Notes under the pieces: generated by a model
The model's input: only the letters and a program-made list of their open reading frames with translations
Told to the model about the DNA's origin: nothing
Database searches by the model: none
In this document: positions 27,034 through 36,138 of the stretch, in pieces
Layout of the letters: each line of letters opens with the position of its first letter
How positions within the stretch are numbered: position 1 is the first letter of the stretch
Made by a program: the position numbers and the translations under genes
NCBI GenBank assembly: GCA_947494825.1
Contig: CANLWN010000005.1
Span: 62,001-126,000, forward strand
From: an uncultured Flavobacteriaceae bacterium
Lineage (GTDB): Bacteria; Bacteroidota; Bacteroidia; Flavobacteriales; Flavobacteriaceae
Length of the DNA: 64,000 nt
Direction: 5' to 3'

Positions 27034-27615
27034 AATTATTTTTTCAAGTGTCAAGTTCAAGGGACAAATTCAAGGTTCAAGGTTTAAGAATCGGCCATAT
27101 TTTTTGATTGTTGCAAATTATTTGGCGTTCACTGCTGACAGTTTCATGTTTCTCGTTTACTGGGAATTGTTCATTGTTAATGGTTCACCACCTACTGCCC
27201 ACTGTTTGAGATTCTTCGCTCCACTGCGCTACGCTCTGAATGACAACACGCATTGATTTGTCATTCCGAGCCTGCGAGGAATCTCTGGCACCATTACCCA
27301 CTGTCTACTGCCCTCTGCTCACTGTTTACTGTTTACCGTTTAGGAACGGAACATTGTTTATTGCTAATTGTTTATTGTTCATTGTTTACTGCCTACTGCC
27401 TACTGTTCACTGTCTCTGGTTTCTGGTTTCTTGTTTACCGTTCACTGCTAAGTGTTCATTCTTTACCGCCTACCATCAATCCTTGGTGCCTACTGCTCAC
27501 TGTTTACTGTTTACTGTTTAGGAACGGAACATTGTTTATTGCTAATTGTTTATTGTTCATTGTTTACTGCCTACTGCCTACTGTTCATTGTCTCTGGTTT
27601 CAGGTTGGTCGTTGT
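27034..27615. repeat. 582-bp repeat gap: palindromic element copy 2, heptamers and 110-bp direct repeat
   Basis: The gap holds no credible gene; small plus-strand ORFs here are made of repeat translated as LLFIVYC-type peptides. It contains a full palindromic element (27207-27286), many 7-bp units (ATTGTTT, ACTGTTT, ATTGCTA) and a direct repeat of about 110 bp: 27313-27422 and 27491-27600, 178 bp apart, each with GTTTAGGAACGGAACATTG. The GH3 stop codon lies inside a repeat unit (TTTATTGTTTC). Confidence 0.85.
27207..27286. repeat. Dispersed palindromic (REP/MITE-like) element, copy 2
   Basis: Arms GAGATTCTTCGC and GCGAGGAATCTC enclose an inner pair, GCTCTGAATGACA with TGTCATTCCGAGC, which differ from perfect complement at one position. 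The whole can fold as one long hairpin. See copy 1 at 10203-10284. Confidence 0.8.
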
Positions 27616-29898
27616 TTATTGTTTCAGTACAAAGGAGGCTTTCAAAGAACTATCCGAATCTGTCCCAACGAACACTTCAAAGTCTCCAGGTTCCGCTACA
27701 AATTGCAATTCGCCATTGTAAAATTTCAGGTCCTCCGGGGATAGGGTCAAGGTCACCTGGACACTTTCACCCTTAGGTACAGATACCTTTTTAAATCCCT
27801 TAAGTTGTTTTACGGGCGGGGTGATACTGCGTTCCATATCCCGGAGGTAAAGTTGAACCACTTCCTCTCCGTCAAAATCCCCAGTATTGGTGAGGGTTAG
27901 CCCGATGATCAAGGATTCTTCCGGACCAATTTCAGTTTTGTCCAGATGCAGATCCGAATAGGTAAACGTAGTATAGCTAAGACCATAACCAAAGGGGAAA
28001 AGGGGTGTGTTGGGCGAATCTAAATAGTTAGACCGGAATTTTTTAAACTCCCCGGTCGCCGGGGGCCGTCCCGTATGTTTTACGCTGTGGTAGATCGGAA
28101 TCTGACCTACAGTCCTGGGCCAGGTAGCGGTAAGCTTCCCAGATGGATTGTAAGTGCCAAAGAGCACATCGGCCACAGCATTTCCGGCTTCTACGCCAGG
28201 ATGCCACACCTGTAAAATGCTCACGGGAAGTTCAAATTCCTCGGAAATGACCAAGGGCCGTCCACTCATCAGGACCAGGACTATAGGTTTTCCCGTCTCC
28301 ACTAGGGCCTGAATCATTTTTTTCTGGGCCTTAGGCAGGGATAGGTTGGTTCTGCTAGCCGCTTCCCCGCTCATTTCGGTCGCCTCACCCACCACGGCAA
28401 CCACTATGTCCGATTGTTTGGCGAGATCAATGGCCTCTTTTAATAGCACTTCCGGTGTTCGCTCATCGATAACCACCCGGGGGCCAAAAACGTTTACCCG
28501 TTTGGCCAGTTCAACGTCATCTGTGATATTGGCTCCTTTGGCATACCCTATGGAGCTGTTCGGAGCCGCTTTCTTGAGTCCTTCCAAAATGGTAACGGCC
28601 AAGTTGGGGTTTCCCGTGGGGGCCCAGGTGCCCAACATATTGTTACGGCTATCGGCCAAGGGCCCTACCAATGCTATTTTACCTTTTTTTCTTAAGGGGA
28701 GAACATCCTGATGGTTTTTAAGGAGCACAAAGGACCGAGAGGCAATTTCACGGGCCAGTTCGCGATGTTCCGCGGTGAGGATATCCTTTTTGGGCCGACT
28801 GTCGTCCAAATATCGAAAGGGGTCCTCAAAAAGTCCCAATTTATATTTGGCCTCCAAAATCCGAAGACATGCACGGGTAATTTCCTCCTCGGTGACCTTG
28901 CCCTCATCCACCGATTTTTTAAGGGTGGTCAGAAAACCTTCGCCCACCATGTCCATATCCAGACCGGCCTTTAGGGAAAGTGCGGATACGGTCTGTAGGT
29001 TCCCCAATCCGTGGGCCACCATTTCGTTGACCGAAGTATAGTCAGAGACCACGAATCCCTGGAACCCCCATGTATCACGGAGTAAGTTGGTAAGCAGCCA
29101 ACGGTTTCCCGTAGCCGGTACACCGTCCACATCATTGAAGGAAGTCATGACACTGGCTGCTCCCGCATCTATTGCGGCCTTGTAGGGTGGAAGGTATTGG
29201 TTAAACATCTTTACCCTACCCATGTCCACCGAGTGGTAATCCCTACCGGCTTGGGATGCTCCGTAGAGTGCAAAGTGTTTTACACAGGCCATCATAGTGG
29301 TGGAGTCCGAGAGGTCTTCTCCCTGATATCCCCGTACCATGGCTGCGGCAATGGCCGAACCCAAGTAAGGGTCCTCCCCTGCCCCTTCTGCGATACGCCC
29401 CCATCTGGGATCCCTTGCAATATCGACCATGGGCGAAAAATTCCAATTAATACCATCTGCGGTAGCCTCCCTTGCCGCCATGCGTGCGGCCCGTTCCAAA
29501 AGCTCCATGTCCCAGGAGGCGGACGAGCCCAAGGGAATGGGGAAAGTGGTCTTATATCCGTGTATCACATCGGAACCGATAAGTAACGGAATTTTTAGCC
29601 GTGTTTGCCGTATTGCAAGTTCCTGTACTATCCGGATCTTCGCCGGACCTGCAATACCAAACAATCCGCCTACCTGTCCCGCCTTTATTTTTTCTTCTAC
29701 GTTTTGGCTTATCACTGCTCCCGTGGCTACGCCGCCGCCGGGGGTAAGCAAGTTCAGCTGCCCAATTTTTTCTTCCAGGGTCATTTTCTGAAGCAGTTCC
29801 TGCACCAGGGGAATTTCACTTTTGGTCTGCCCAAGAAGTGGGTAAAGGATGGCAAGGTGAAACAGAAAAGGTAGAAAGGTCTTTTTAATAATGTTCAT
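27616..29898 (-). CDS. Glycoside hydrolase family 3 beta-glucosidase
   Basis: From the ATG at 29898 the protein has 760 residues with a signal peptide ending YPLLGQ; a further upstream start at 29946 adds 16 residues without a signal. Domains are the TIM-barrel (about 35-370) with CVKHFALYG and the nucleophile in FVVSDYTSVNEM, the alpha/beta sandwich with GEATEMSGEAASR, and a C-terminal fibronectin III-like domain (GDFDGEEVVQLYLRD). It is BglX-like. Next to a GH144 gene and a SusC/D pair, it probably cleaves beta-1,2-linked gluco-oligosaccharides to glucose, as known for the B. thetaiotaomicron homologue in such a locus. Substrate is inferred. Confidence 0.92.
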   Translation of the reverse strand: MNIIKKTFLPFLFHLAILYPLLGQTKSEIPLVQELLQKMTLEEKIGQLNLLTPGGGVATGAVISQNVEEKIKAGQVGGLFGIAGPAKIRIVQELAIRQTRLKIPLLIGSDVIHGYKTTFPIPLGSSASWDMELLERAARMAAREATADGINWNFSPMVDIARDPRWGRIAEGAGEDPYLGSAIAAAMVRGYQGEDLSDSTTMMACVKHFALYGASQAGRDYHSVDMGRVKMFNQYLPPYKAAIDAGAASVMTSFNDVDGVPATGNRWLLTNLLRDTWGFQGFVVSDYTSVNEMVAHGLGNLQTVSALSLKAGLDMDMVGEGFLTTLKKSVDEGKVTEEEITRACLRILEAKYKLGLFEDPFRYLDDSRPKKDILTAEHRELAREIASRSFVLLKNHQDVLPLRKKGKIALVGPLADSRNNMLGTWAPTGNPNLAVTILEGLKKAAPNSSIGYAKGANITDDVELAKRVNVFGPRVVIDERTPEVLLKEAIDLAKQSDIVVAVVGEATEMSGEAASRTNLSLPKAQKKMIQALVETGKPIVLVLMSGRPLVISEEFELPVSILQVWHPGVEAGNAVADVLFGTYNPSGKLTATWPRTVGQIPIYHSVKHTGRPPATGEFKKFRSNYLDSPNTPLFPFGYGLSYTTFTYSDLHLDKTEIGPEESLIIGLTLTNTGDFDGEEVVQLYLRDMERSITPPVKQLKGFKKVSVPKGESVQVTLTLSPEDLKFYNGELQFVAEPGDFEVFVGTDSDSSLKASFVLKQ

Positions 29899-29975
29899 CG
29901 GTAAGATTTTGGATTTATTATTGCGCTGTCCTTGTCCATGGGACATTTAGAAATTGTTTCGGCAAATACGAGTAA

Positions 29976-31364
29976 TCATAGGTCATATTGAAATCCCAAT
30001 TTCTCCAATCCCGCGCGGACTTCTTCATTTTGCATGAACAATTTCCAAAGCAGACCGCTCCTGTGGTTTTCGATCATCACGGGGATAGGGCCCTGATCAA
30101 TGGCCAAATATCGAGGTAAATACCAATTGTGGGTAAAGCTAAAAGCATCGTAAGGTCCGTATTTTCCAATGAGGCTGTCCTGCTCTTCGTACATATGCCT
30201 AAGGAACCTAAGGCTCTGTTCCGGCGTATAGGGCGTGGAGGAAAGGGCAGCCGTGGGCGATATAACCCCCAAATCCCTATCCGGACGATGGGCCGAATAT
30301 CCTTTCATGGAATAGCTAGAGGTAAATCCCCACATGTTTTCCCCATACCCTTGGTAGCCCATAGGATTCTCCAGGGCATGTTTGTAGTGGATAAGGGCGT
30401 GATTGGTGTTAAGTTTCCAATAATCCCCAAATTGATCGTTAAGTCCGTTGGGGTCCAGGCCCAAGTAGGAATAATGGGCCCAAAAGAGCGGGCCTACAGG
30501 GGAACTATCGTTTTCATAATGGTCCAATACGGTCCTCAAGCCATAAAGGTCCGTATCCTGTGTTATACTCCCGCTCCGGGCCCATCCTTTCTCGTACACT
30601 TCTTTTTCTATGGCATGCGTTGGTGATGCCGCTGCCAAAATGTACATAATGAGGGCTTCGTTGTACCCCCCTACGGGAAAATCCATCTCCCAGGCATAAT
30701 TGGGGCTCCAGTGCCAATACAGCACCTCTTCGCCCCCTTTGGTGTACCAGTCCCACTCTACTTCTTCCCAAAGTTTTTGAATGTTTTCCGTTAGTAGTTT
30801 TTCCCTGGCATTGCCTTCCTTAAAATATTCATGTACGGTGAGTAGTCCTTGAATCAAAAAGGCGGTTTCCACCAAATCCCCGCCATCGTCCTTGGTACTG
30901 AACGGTTTGGTCTTTCCGGTGGGGCCGTGCAACCAATGGGGCCACGCGCCATGGAACCGATCTGCCTTGGCCAGGTAATCCATGATTCGTTCATAGCGTT
31001 CCAGGGCCTGATCTCGCGTAATAAAGCCCCGTTCTACGCCTACCAAAATGGCCATAAGTCCAAAGCCCGAACCGCCGGTGGTTATGACATCCCTATCGTT
31101 AGAGGGGTAGATGTCATCCAGATGGATACGTTCTCGGGCCAAGCCCGATACGGGTTCTGCCCCGTCCCAAAAATAATCGAAGGTTTGCCGCTGTACTTTG
31201 TCCATAAGTTCCTCATCGGTAAGCGACATGGTATTGGGATCCGTGGTTTCCTCGGATACCACTGTATCTTCGGTCTTGGTAGTTTTAGGGCCATTGCACC
31301 CCGCTACTAAGGGTGCAACAGCCAACAAAACTAAACTCAAACCTAACTTAACTAACTCCTTCAT
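29976..31364 (-). CDS. GH144-type (PF10091 'glucoamylase') beta-1,2-glucanase lipoprotein
   Basis: The 462-residue lipoprotein (VAGC, Cys23) matches the PF10091 family long annotated as glucoamylase and now largely in CAZy GH144. Marks are QRQTFDYFWDGAEPVSGLARER near the start, TTGGSGFGLMAILVGVERG, and YNEALIMYILAAASPTH with an acidic residue on an (alpha/alpha)6 barrel. Characterised GH144 members from Chitinophaga and Parabacteroides degrade beta-1,2-glucan to sophoro-oligosaccharides. It is 8 bp downstream of susD and upstream of the GH3 gene, as in known beta-1,2-glucan loci. Family is confident; substrate is inferred. Confidence 0.87.
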   Translation of the reverse strand: MKELVKLGLSLVLLAVAPLVAGCNGPKTTKTEDTVVSEETTDPNTMSLTDEELMDKVQRQTFDYFWDGAEPVSGLARERIHLDDIYPSNDRDVITTGGSGFGLMAILVGVERGFITRDQALERYERIMDYLAKADRFHGAWPHWLHGPTGKTKPFSTKDDGGDLVETAFLIQGLLTVHEYFKEGNAREKLLTENIQKLWEEVEWDWYTKGGEEVLYWHWSPNYAWEMDFPVGGYNEALIMYILAAASPTHAIEKEVYEKGWARSGSITQDTDLYGLRTVLDHYENDSSPVGPLFWAHYSYLGLDPNGLNDQFGDYWKLNTNHALIHYKHALENPMGYQGYGENMWGFTSSYSMKGYSAHRPDRDLGVISPTAALSSTPYTPEQSLRFLRHMYEEQDSLIGKYGPYDAFSFTHNWYLPRYLAIDQGPIPVMIENHRSGLLWKLFMQNEEVRAGLEKLGFQYDL

Positions 31365-31372
31365 ATATCGTT

Positions 31373-32812
31373 TTAATATCCTGGATTTTGTTCTAGAACG
31401 CCGTTGCTCAATGAAATTTGGTTTGCAGGTATGGGAAACAGTTCGTGCACACCATCCGTAAACTGTGTACCATGGGCACGTAGCACTTCGCCGGCCCTAC
31501 CTTGCCGTACCAAATCCAAAAAACGATCGCCTTCCAAAGCGAGTTCCACACGTCTTTCCCTCCATATCTCCATGCGCAATGCGGCTTGATCCGTGGTGTT
31601 GGAATCTGCAAGTCCGGCTCGGGTTCTGATCCGATTAAGACTTTGCAGGGCAGCCGCAGCGTTGCCCAGTTCGTTGTTGGCTTCCGCATTCATCAATAAA
31701 ATATCGGCAAAACGTAAAATTTTCAAATTGGCATCCGCATTTTGCCTGCAGTTGTTTCTTCTATGGTCAACTTCAGGAATATAGGCTTTTTGATTATACC
31801 GAATAGGGTTGTCCGGATTGTTCCCGGCGGTGATCAAATCGCCTTCCGGGGTAGTTTCGCCCACAAAAAGTATGGTGGCGTCCATGCGAAGATCTCCAGG
31901 CTCGTAGGCATTGACCAAATCTTCGGAAGGTGAGTTGAAGCCCCAACCAAACTGTCCCCTTACCCCTTGATGTTGACCGTATTGGGAATCGGCCTGACAG
32001 TTTCCATCCGCGGTGGACTGCACTTCAAAGATGGATTCTACATTGTATTCGTTCTGGGGACGGAAAAATTGATAGTAATCCGGAAACAGATCATACCCAA
32101 GACCCTTTACTTCTTCGGTGAGCGACAATACCTGCGCCCAGTCGCCCCGATACATATAGGCCTTTGCCAAAAAGCCCTTTGCAGCTCCTTGTGTGGCCCT
32201 GCCGACATCCGCGCCACTATAGGACACGGGCAAACCTTCCGCAGCTTGCGTTAAGTCGGCTATGACCAGCGCATATACCTCATCGGCAGAATTTCTGGGA
32301 ATGTTGTAAATACCGTCCTCGGGCAAGGTCTCATAAAGGGGAACCCCACCGAAGGCTCTTACCAAATTAAAATAGTGATAACCCCTAAAGAATCTTGCTT
32401 CGGCCAACAACCTCGTTTTAAGGCTTTCATCCATGGAAATGTTAGGTACATTGGCCAGGACTTGATTGGCATAGTTGATGCCCCTAAACTGTCCGGTCCA
32501 GTAATTATCAAATAGGAAGGCGGAAGAATTAAAGGTAAAATTGTTAAAATCGTTCAGAAAGGCAGCATCTCCCGGGTTGCTTCCCTTGTCCGAATCATCA
32601 GAGGGAATTTGCAGCACCCCCGTGTATGGAAATCCTGAGGTAAACCATTCTATCTGATAGGCATACATCTGATTTACAGCCTCAAGGGCGTGTTCCTGGG
32701 TCACAAAAAACTCCTCTGCCGGCGTAGCATCCTCCAAAGGAATTTCCAAAAAATCTTCTTCGCAGGCCAAAAGGGCCACGCAAGAACATATTAGTGTGAT
32801 TACTTTTTTCAT
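31373..32812 (-). CDS. susD: SusD/RagB family surface glycan-binding lipoprotein
   Basis: From the ATG at 32812 the protein has 479 residues with a lipobox ALLAC (Cys17) followed at once by acidic residues (EEDF), the type of signal used for surface export of Bacteroidota lipoproteins. SusD features are LEIPLEDATPAEEFF, LLAEARFFRGYHYFNLVRAFGGVPL, and the C-terminal ILRFADILLMNAEANNELG with RRVELALEGDRFLDLVR. It forms the lid of the SusC transporter encoded directly upstream and binds the glycan outside the cell. Confidence 0.95.
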   Translation of the reverse strand: MKKVITLICSCVALLACEEDFLEIPLEDATPAEEFFVTQEHALEAVNQMYAYQIEWFTSGFPYTGVLQIPSDDSDKGSNPGDAAFLNDFNNFTFNSSAFLFDNYWTGQFRGINYANQVLANVPNISMDESLKTRLLAEARFFRGYHYFNLVRAFGGVPLYETLPEDGIYNIPRNSADEVYALVIADLTQAAEGLPVSYSGADVGRATQGAAKGFLAKAYMYRGDWAQVLSLTEEVKGLGYDLFPDYYQFFRPQNEYNVESIFEVQSTADGNCQADSQYGQHQGVRGQFGWGFNSPSEDLVNAYEPGDLRMDATILFVGETTPEGDLITAGNNPDNPIRYNQKAYIPEVDHRRNNCRQNADANLKILRFADILLMNAEANNELGNAAAALQSLNRIRTRAGLADSNTTDQAALRMEIWRERRVELALEGDRFLDLVRQGRAGEVLRAHGTQFTDGVHELFPIPANQISLSNGVLEQNPGY

Positions 32813-32855
32813 AGGTGTCATTTTATGCTCCTGTAAAACAAGAGCGAGTTAGGTT

Positions 32856-35800
32856 TTAAAATTTTAAGCTTACCCCTAAATTATAAGTGGCCGACAAGGG
32901 ATATACGTTATTATCGATACCCGCATTGACCACAATACGCTCGGGGTTGTTATTATCTCCGATGAAGCTATTTGCATCGCGGTTGAAACTAACACCACCG
33001 CCATTAATTTCGGGGGAAAAGCCATTGTAGCTAAAGATGGTCAATGGATTCTGTGCATTAAAATAAATGCGCAGGCTTTTCCAAAGGGCTTTATCACCAA
33101 AGATGGTATCAGGCAGGGTATAGCCCAATTGTATGTTCCGTATTCTAAAATAATCCCCTTTTTCCACATAGAAATTACTGGGTCTTGAGGAATTTTGATC
33201 CGAGTTGGGTGCCGGATAGTCGGTTACGTTGCTTCCCGGAGTCCATCGATTTTCATAAAAATCCAAATCCCAACTTTCATTTCCAAATCTGGAATTCCTG
33301 TTAAAATTGTAAATCTCATTTCCGGCTACTCCTTGGAAATCCATGGCGAAGTCCATGTTTTTATAATTGAGTCCAAATCCAAATCCGTACGTGAATTCGG
33401 GAATGGGGCTGCCAAGAAACGTCTTGTCATCCTCTCCGATAAGGCCATCACCGTTTCGATCTTGAAATCTGAAGGCTCCTACCCTGGATCCCAAGGCGGT
33501 TGCCTCGGCCTCTGTTTCTATTACCCCATCGGTAACAAAACCGTAGTATGAGCCTACCTCGGCGCCTTCCTCGAGACGAATGATCGGGTTGCCAAACAAA
33601 GCATCGCCGGTGTTCAGGAATGAGGCTCCCAGAATTTCGGTAATCTCGTTGCTGATGGTGGTCAAATTTCCATAGACGCTGTATTGAAAATCGTCGGAGA
33701 TATCATCGGCCCAATTAAGGGAAACCTCCACCCCGGTATTCTCAAAGCTACCTGAATTGGTCAGTAGTTGGGCATTGGTAGCCCCTGAAGATGCCAATTG
33801 GGAGATACGGAATACGGCATCTTGTGTTTCCCTGTTGTAATAATTGACCTCCCCAGTAAGCCTGTTATCGAGCAATCCAAACTCCAGCCCTACATCGTAC
33901 TCCTCCACAATTTCCCAGAAAATACTGGGATCCGAAAACTCGCTGATGGATCTGCTGGGTGCTGCCTGACCGCCAAAGAAGGTAACTGTCGGGTCTGTTG
34001 CGGTGACGTCAAAACCCCTAGGTACATTGGCATTCCCCAACTGGCCCCAACTGGCTTTTAACTTTAGCGTGGTAATGCCTGAATTTTCCATAAAGGTTTC
34101 GTTGTTTATTACCCAACCCACACCAACAGAGGGAAAGACTTCGGTATTGTTCTCCGATGGGAAGCTCGATGAGCCATCTCTCCTGATCGTTGCATTCAAT
34201 AGGTATTTGTTGTCAAACTTGTACTGTAACCTTCCAAAGAGCGATTGGAACCTAATTTTTGAGCCTTGATCATTGACCTCCTCGGTATCTGCATTTCCAA
34301 GGTCCAAAAACAAGACCGCATCATCCCCGTTGAAATCCACCTCGTTGGCAAACCCCTGCAATCTAAAGGAGATCCGCTCTTCTTGGGAGAAACCTCCTAG
34401 TAGGGTAATATCGTGCTTTCCAATGGCCTTTTGCCAGGTTACCGTATTTTCCCAAAGCCAGTTGTCATTTTCAAATTGATTTCTTTCCAACCTACTGACA
34501 GGAGATTGCTGCGCGTCGTTCACCCGAAATTCTGGCGTATATCTGAAATTTCTGCTCGAGGAAAAATCTCCGGAAAAACTAACACGGACCTTCAATTCCT
34601 CAATGGGGCTGATTTCCGTATAGATATTGGACAGCACCCTATTTCCTTTGGCCTTTCCCCGGAAGAAGTCGAGCGTGGCCCTTGGATTACCAAAATTTCC
34701 TACCGCCTCGGCTGAGCCGTACGAACCGTCCGCATTGAAAGCGTTGAACAAAGGAGGCGCTATAAAGGCCTGATAAAAGGGCTCATTGGCCAAGTTGTTT
34801 CGGGTATCCGTATAGGCCACCGAACCGCCTATGGTAACGTATTTACTCAGGTCGATGTCCAGACCTATCCTCCCCGTCAATCTTCTAAAATCGTCACCGG
34901 AGTTGATATTGTTTCCTGCATCCAAAATCCCTTCCTGTCCAAAGTAGCCCACACCAACATAATATCTTGTTTTCGCCGAAGACCCTGTTATGGATACATT
35001 GTGCGAAGTGGTCAGCGGTGCGCTCCGCAATATTTCGTCGAACCAATCCGTGTCCCCATCAAAATCGGCGACACTAATCCTGGTGTCAGAGCCCTCAAAG
35101 GCCTGTTTTTCATTGAAGAGTTCCACATACTGGCTGGCATTGACCAAATCGGGCACATTGGTAACCCGCTGAAAGCCGATAAAGCCATCGTAAGAAAAGG
35201 ATACTTCCTCTGTTCCTGCTTTGCCTTTTTTGGTCTTGATCACAATGACCCCGTTTGCCGCGCGTATCCCATAAATGGCAGAACTTGAGGCATCCTTCAA
35301 GACACTCATACTTTCAATATCCGCTGGGTTTAGGTACTGTATATCATTAGTAAGCACCCCATCCACCACATAAAGGATATCGGCGTTACTAACACTTCCT
35401 ATTCCTCTGATCCGTACGTTAGGTGCTTCTCCAGGGCGTCCGGAATTGTTGATGGTAACTCCTGCCACCCTACCCTGTACGGAGCTTAAGGGATTGGCAT
35501 TGGGTTGTCTGGAAATTTGTTCGCCGGTAACCACCTCGATGGAACCGGTAATGTCCTCCTTGCGTTGGGTACCATACCCTATAACGACCACCTCGGCCAA
35601 AGCCTGGGTATCCGTAGCCAGGGCCACCGTAATGGTACTTCTTCCGTTTATCTGTACCGTTTGCGTAACAAAACCGATATAGCTGATGACCAAAGTGCCA
35701 TTTCCGGGAACGTTCTCCAGGACAAAATTCCCATCAAAATCGGTCTGCGTACCTGTCGTAGTGCCTTCAATGATGACACTGGCCCCGGGTAAGGGTTGTC

Positions 35801-35906
35801 CTTGGTCATCGGAAACACTTCCCGATACCCTTATTGTATTTTGGGCCCAAGTGGTAAACCCGAACAATACCAATAAGATTAATACTAATGAAGTTCTAAT
35901 TTTCAT
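32856..35906 (-). CDS. susC: SusC/RagA TonB-linked outer-membrane receptor
   Basis: The 1016-residue protein has a signal peptide (ending FTTWAQ), an N-terminal carboxypeptidase-regulatory-like domain (about 25-100, GSVSDDQGQPLPGASVII), a plug domain with ALAEVVVIGYGTQRKEDITGS and SIYGIRAANGVIVIKTKKG, and a C-terminal barrel ending in an aromatic (SLKF). No STN anti-sigma domain is visible, so it is not itself part of a trans-envelope sigma-factor switch. It should import oligosaccharides with TonB energy. The SusD start follows by 43 bp. Confidence 0.95.
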   Translation of the reverse strand: MKIRTSLVLILLVLFGFTTWAQNTIRVSGSVSDDQGQPLPGASVIIEGTTTGTQTDFDGNFVLENVPGNGTLVISYIGFVTQTVQINGRSTITVALATDTQALAEVVVIGYGTQRKEDITGSIEVVTGEQISRQPNANPLSSVQGRVAGVTINNSGRPGEAPNVRIRGIGSVSNADILYVVDGVLTNDIQYLNPADIESMSVLKDASSSAIYGIRAANGVIVIKTKKGKAGTEEVSFSYDGFIGFQRVTNVPDLVNASQYVELFNEKQAFEGSDTRISVADFDGDTDWFDEILRSAPLTTSHNVSITGSSAKTRYYVGVGYFGQEGILDAGNNINSGDDFRRLTGRIGLDIDLSKYVTIGGSVAYTDTRNNLANEPFYQAFIAPPLFNAFNADGSYGSAEAVGNFGNPRATLDFFRGKAKGNRVLSNIYTEISPIEELKVRVSFSGDFSSSRNFRYTPEFRVNDAQQSPVSRLERNQFENDNWLWENTVTWQKAIGKHDITLLGGFSQEERISFRLQGFANEVDFNGDDAVLFLDLGNADTEEVNDQGSKIRFQSLFGRLQYKFDNKYLLNATIRRDGSSSFPSENNTEVFPSVGVGWVINNETFMENSGITTLKLKASWGQLGNANVPRGFDVTATDPTVTFFGGQAAPSRSISEFSDPSIFWEIVEEYDVGLEFGLLDNRLTGEVNYYNRETQDAVFRISQLASSGATNAQLLTNSGSFENTGVEVSLNWADDISDDFQYSVYGNLTTISNEITEILGASFLNTGDALFGNPIIRLEEGAEVGSYYGFVTDGVIETEAEATALGSRVGAFRFQDRNGDGLIGEDDKTFLGSPIPEFTYGFGFGLNYKNMDFAMDFQGVAGNEIYNFNRNSRFGNESWDLDFYENRWTPGSNVTDYPAPNSDQNSSRPSNFYVEKGDYFRIRNIQLGYTLPDTIFGDKALWKSLRIYFNAQNPLTIFSYNGFSPEINGGGVSFNRDANSFIGDNNNPERIVVNAGIDNNVYPLSATYNLGVSLKF

Positions 35907-36138
35907 AATAGTTTAATAATTGAGTTAGATTATTGCTAAATTACCAAAGTGGGCCCGCCATACCGGGTACAGCTGCTACATAAAAAATACATCAGCGAAA
36001 TATGCAGTGGTAAGCCATATGATTACGGGTTTTGCAGTAGCGAAGTCTGTAAAGAAATCTAAAAATTTAACATTGTGATGCGGTAATGATGTAGTCGATA
36101 AAGGGAAATCTTAAAGCTATCCTAAGGTATGGGACGTC
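35907..36138. other. Regulatory gap upstream of the SusC gene
   Basis: The 232 bp separate the end of the propeller/LuxR regulator gene from the susC start, both on the minus strand. The PUL promoter and a regulator-binding site should be here. I see an AT-rich leader but no perfect -7 consensus and no obvious long palindrome. Confidence 0.4.

Noticed and set aside
27240-27776. Several overlapping plus-strand ORFs with LLFIVYC-type repeats
   Set aside because: They are translations of the non-coding heptamer repeats.
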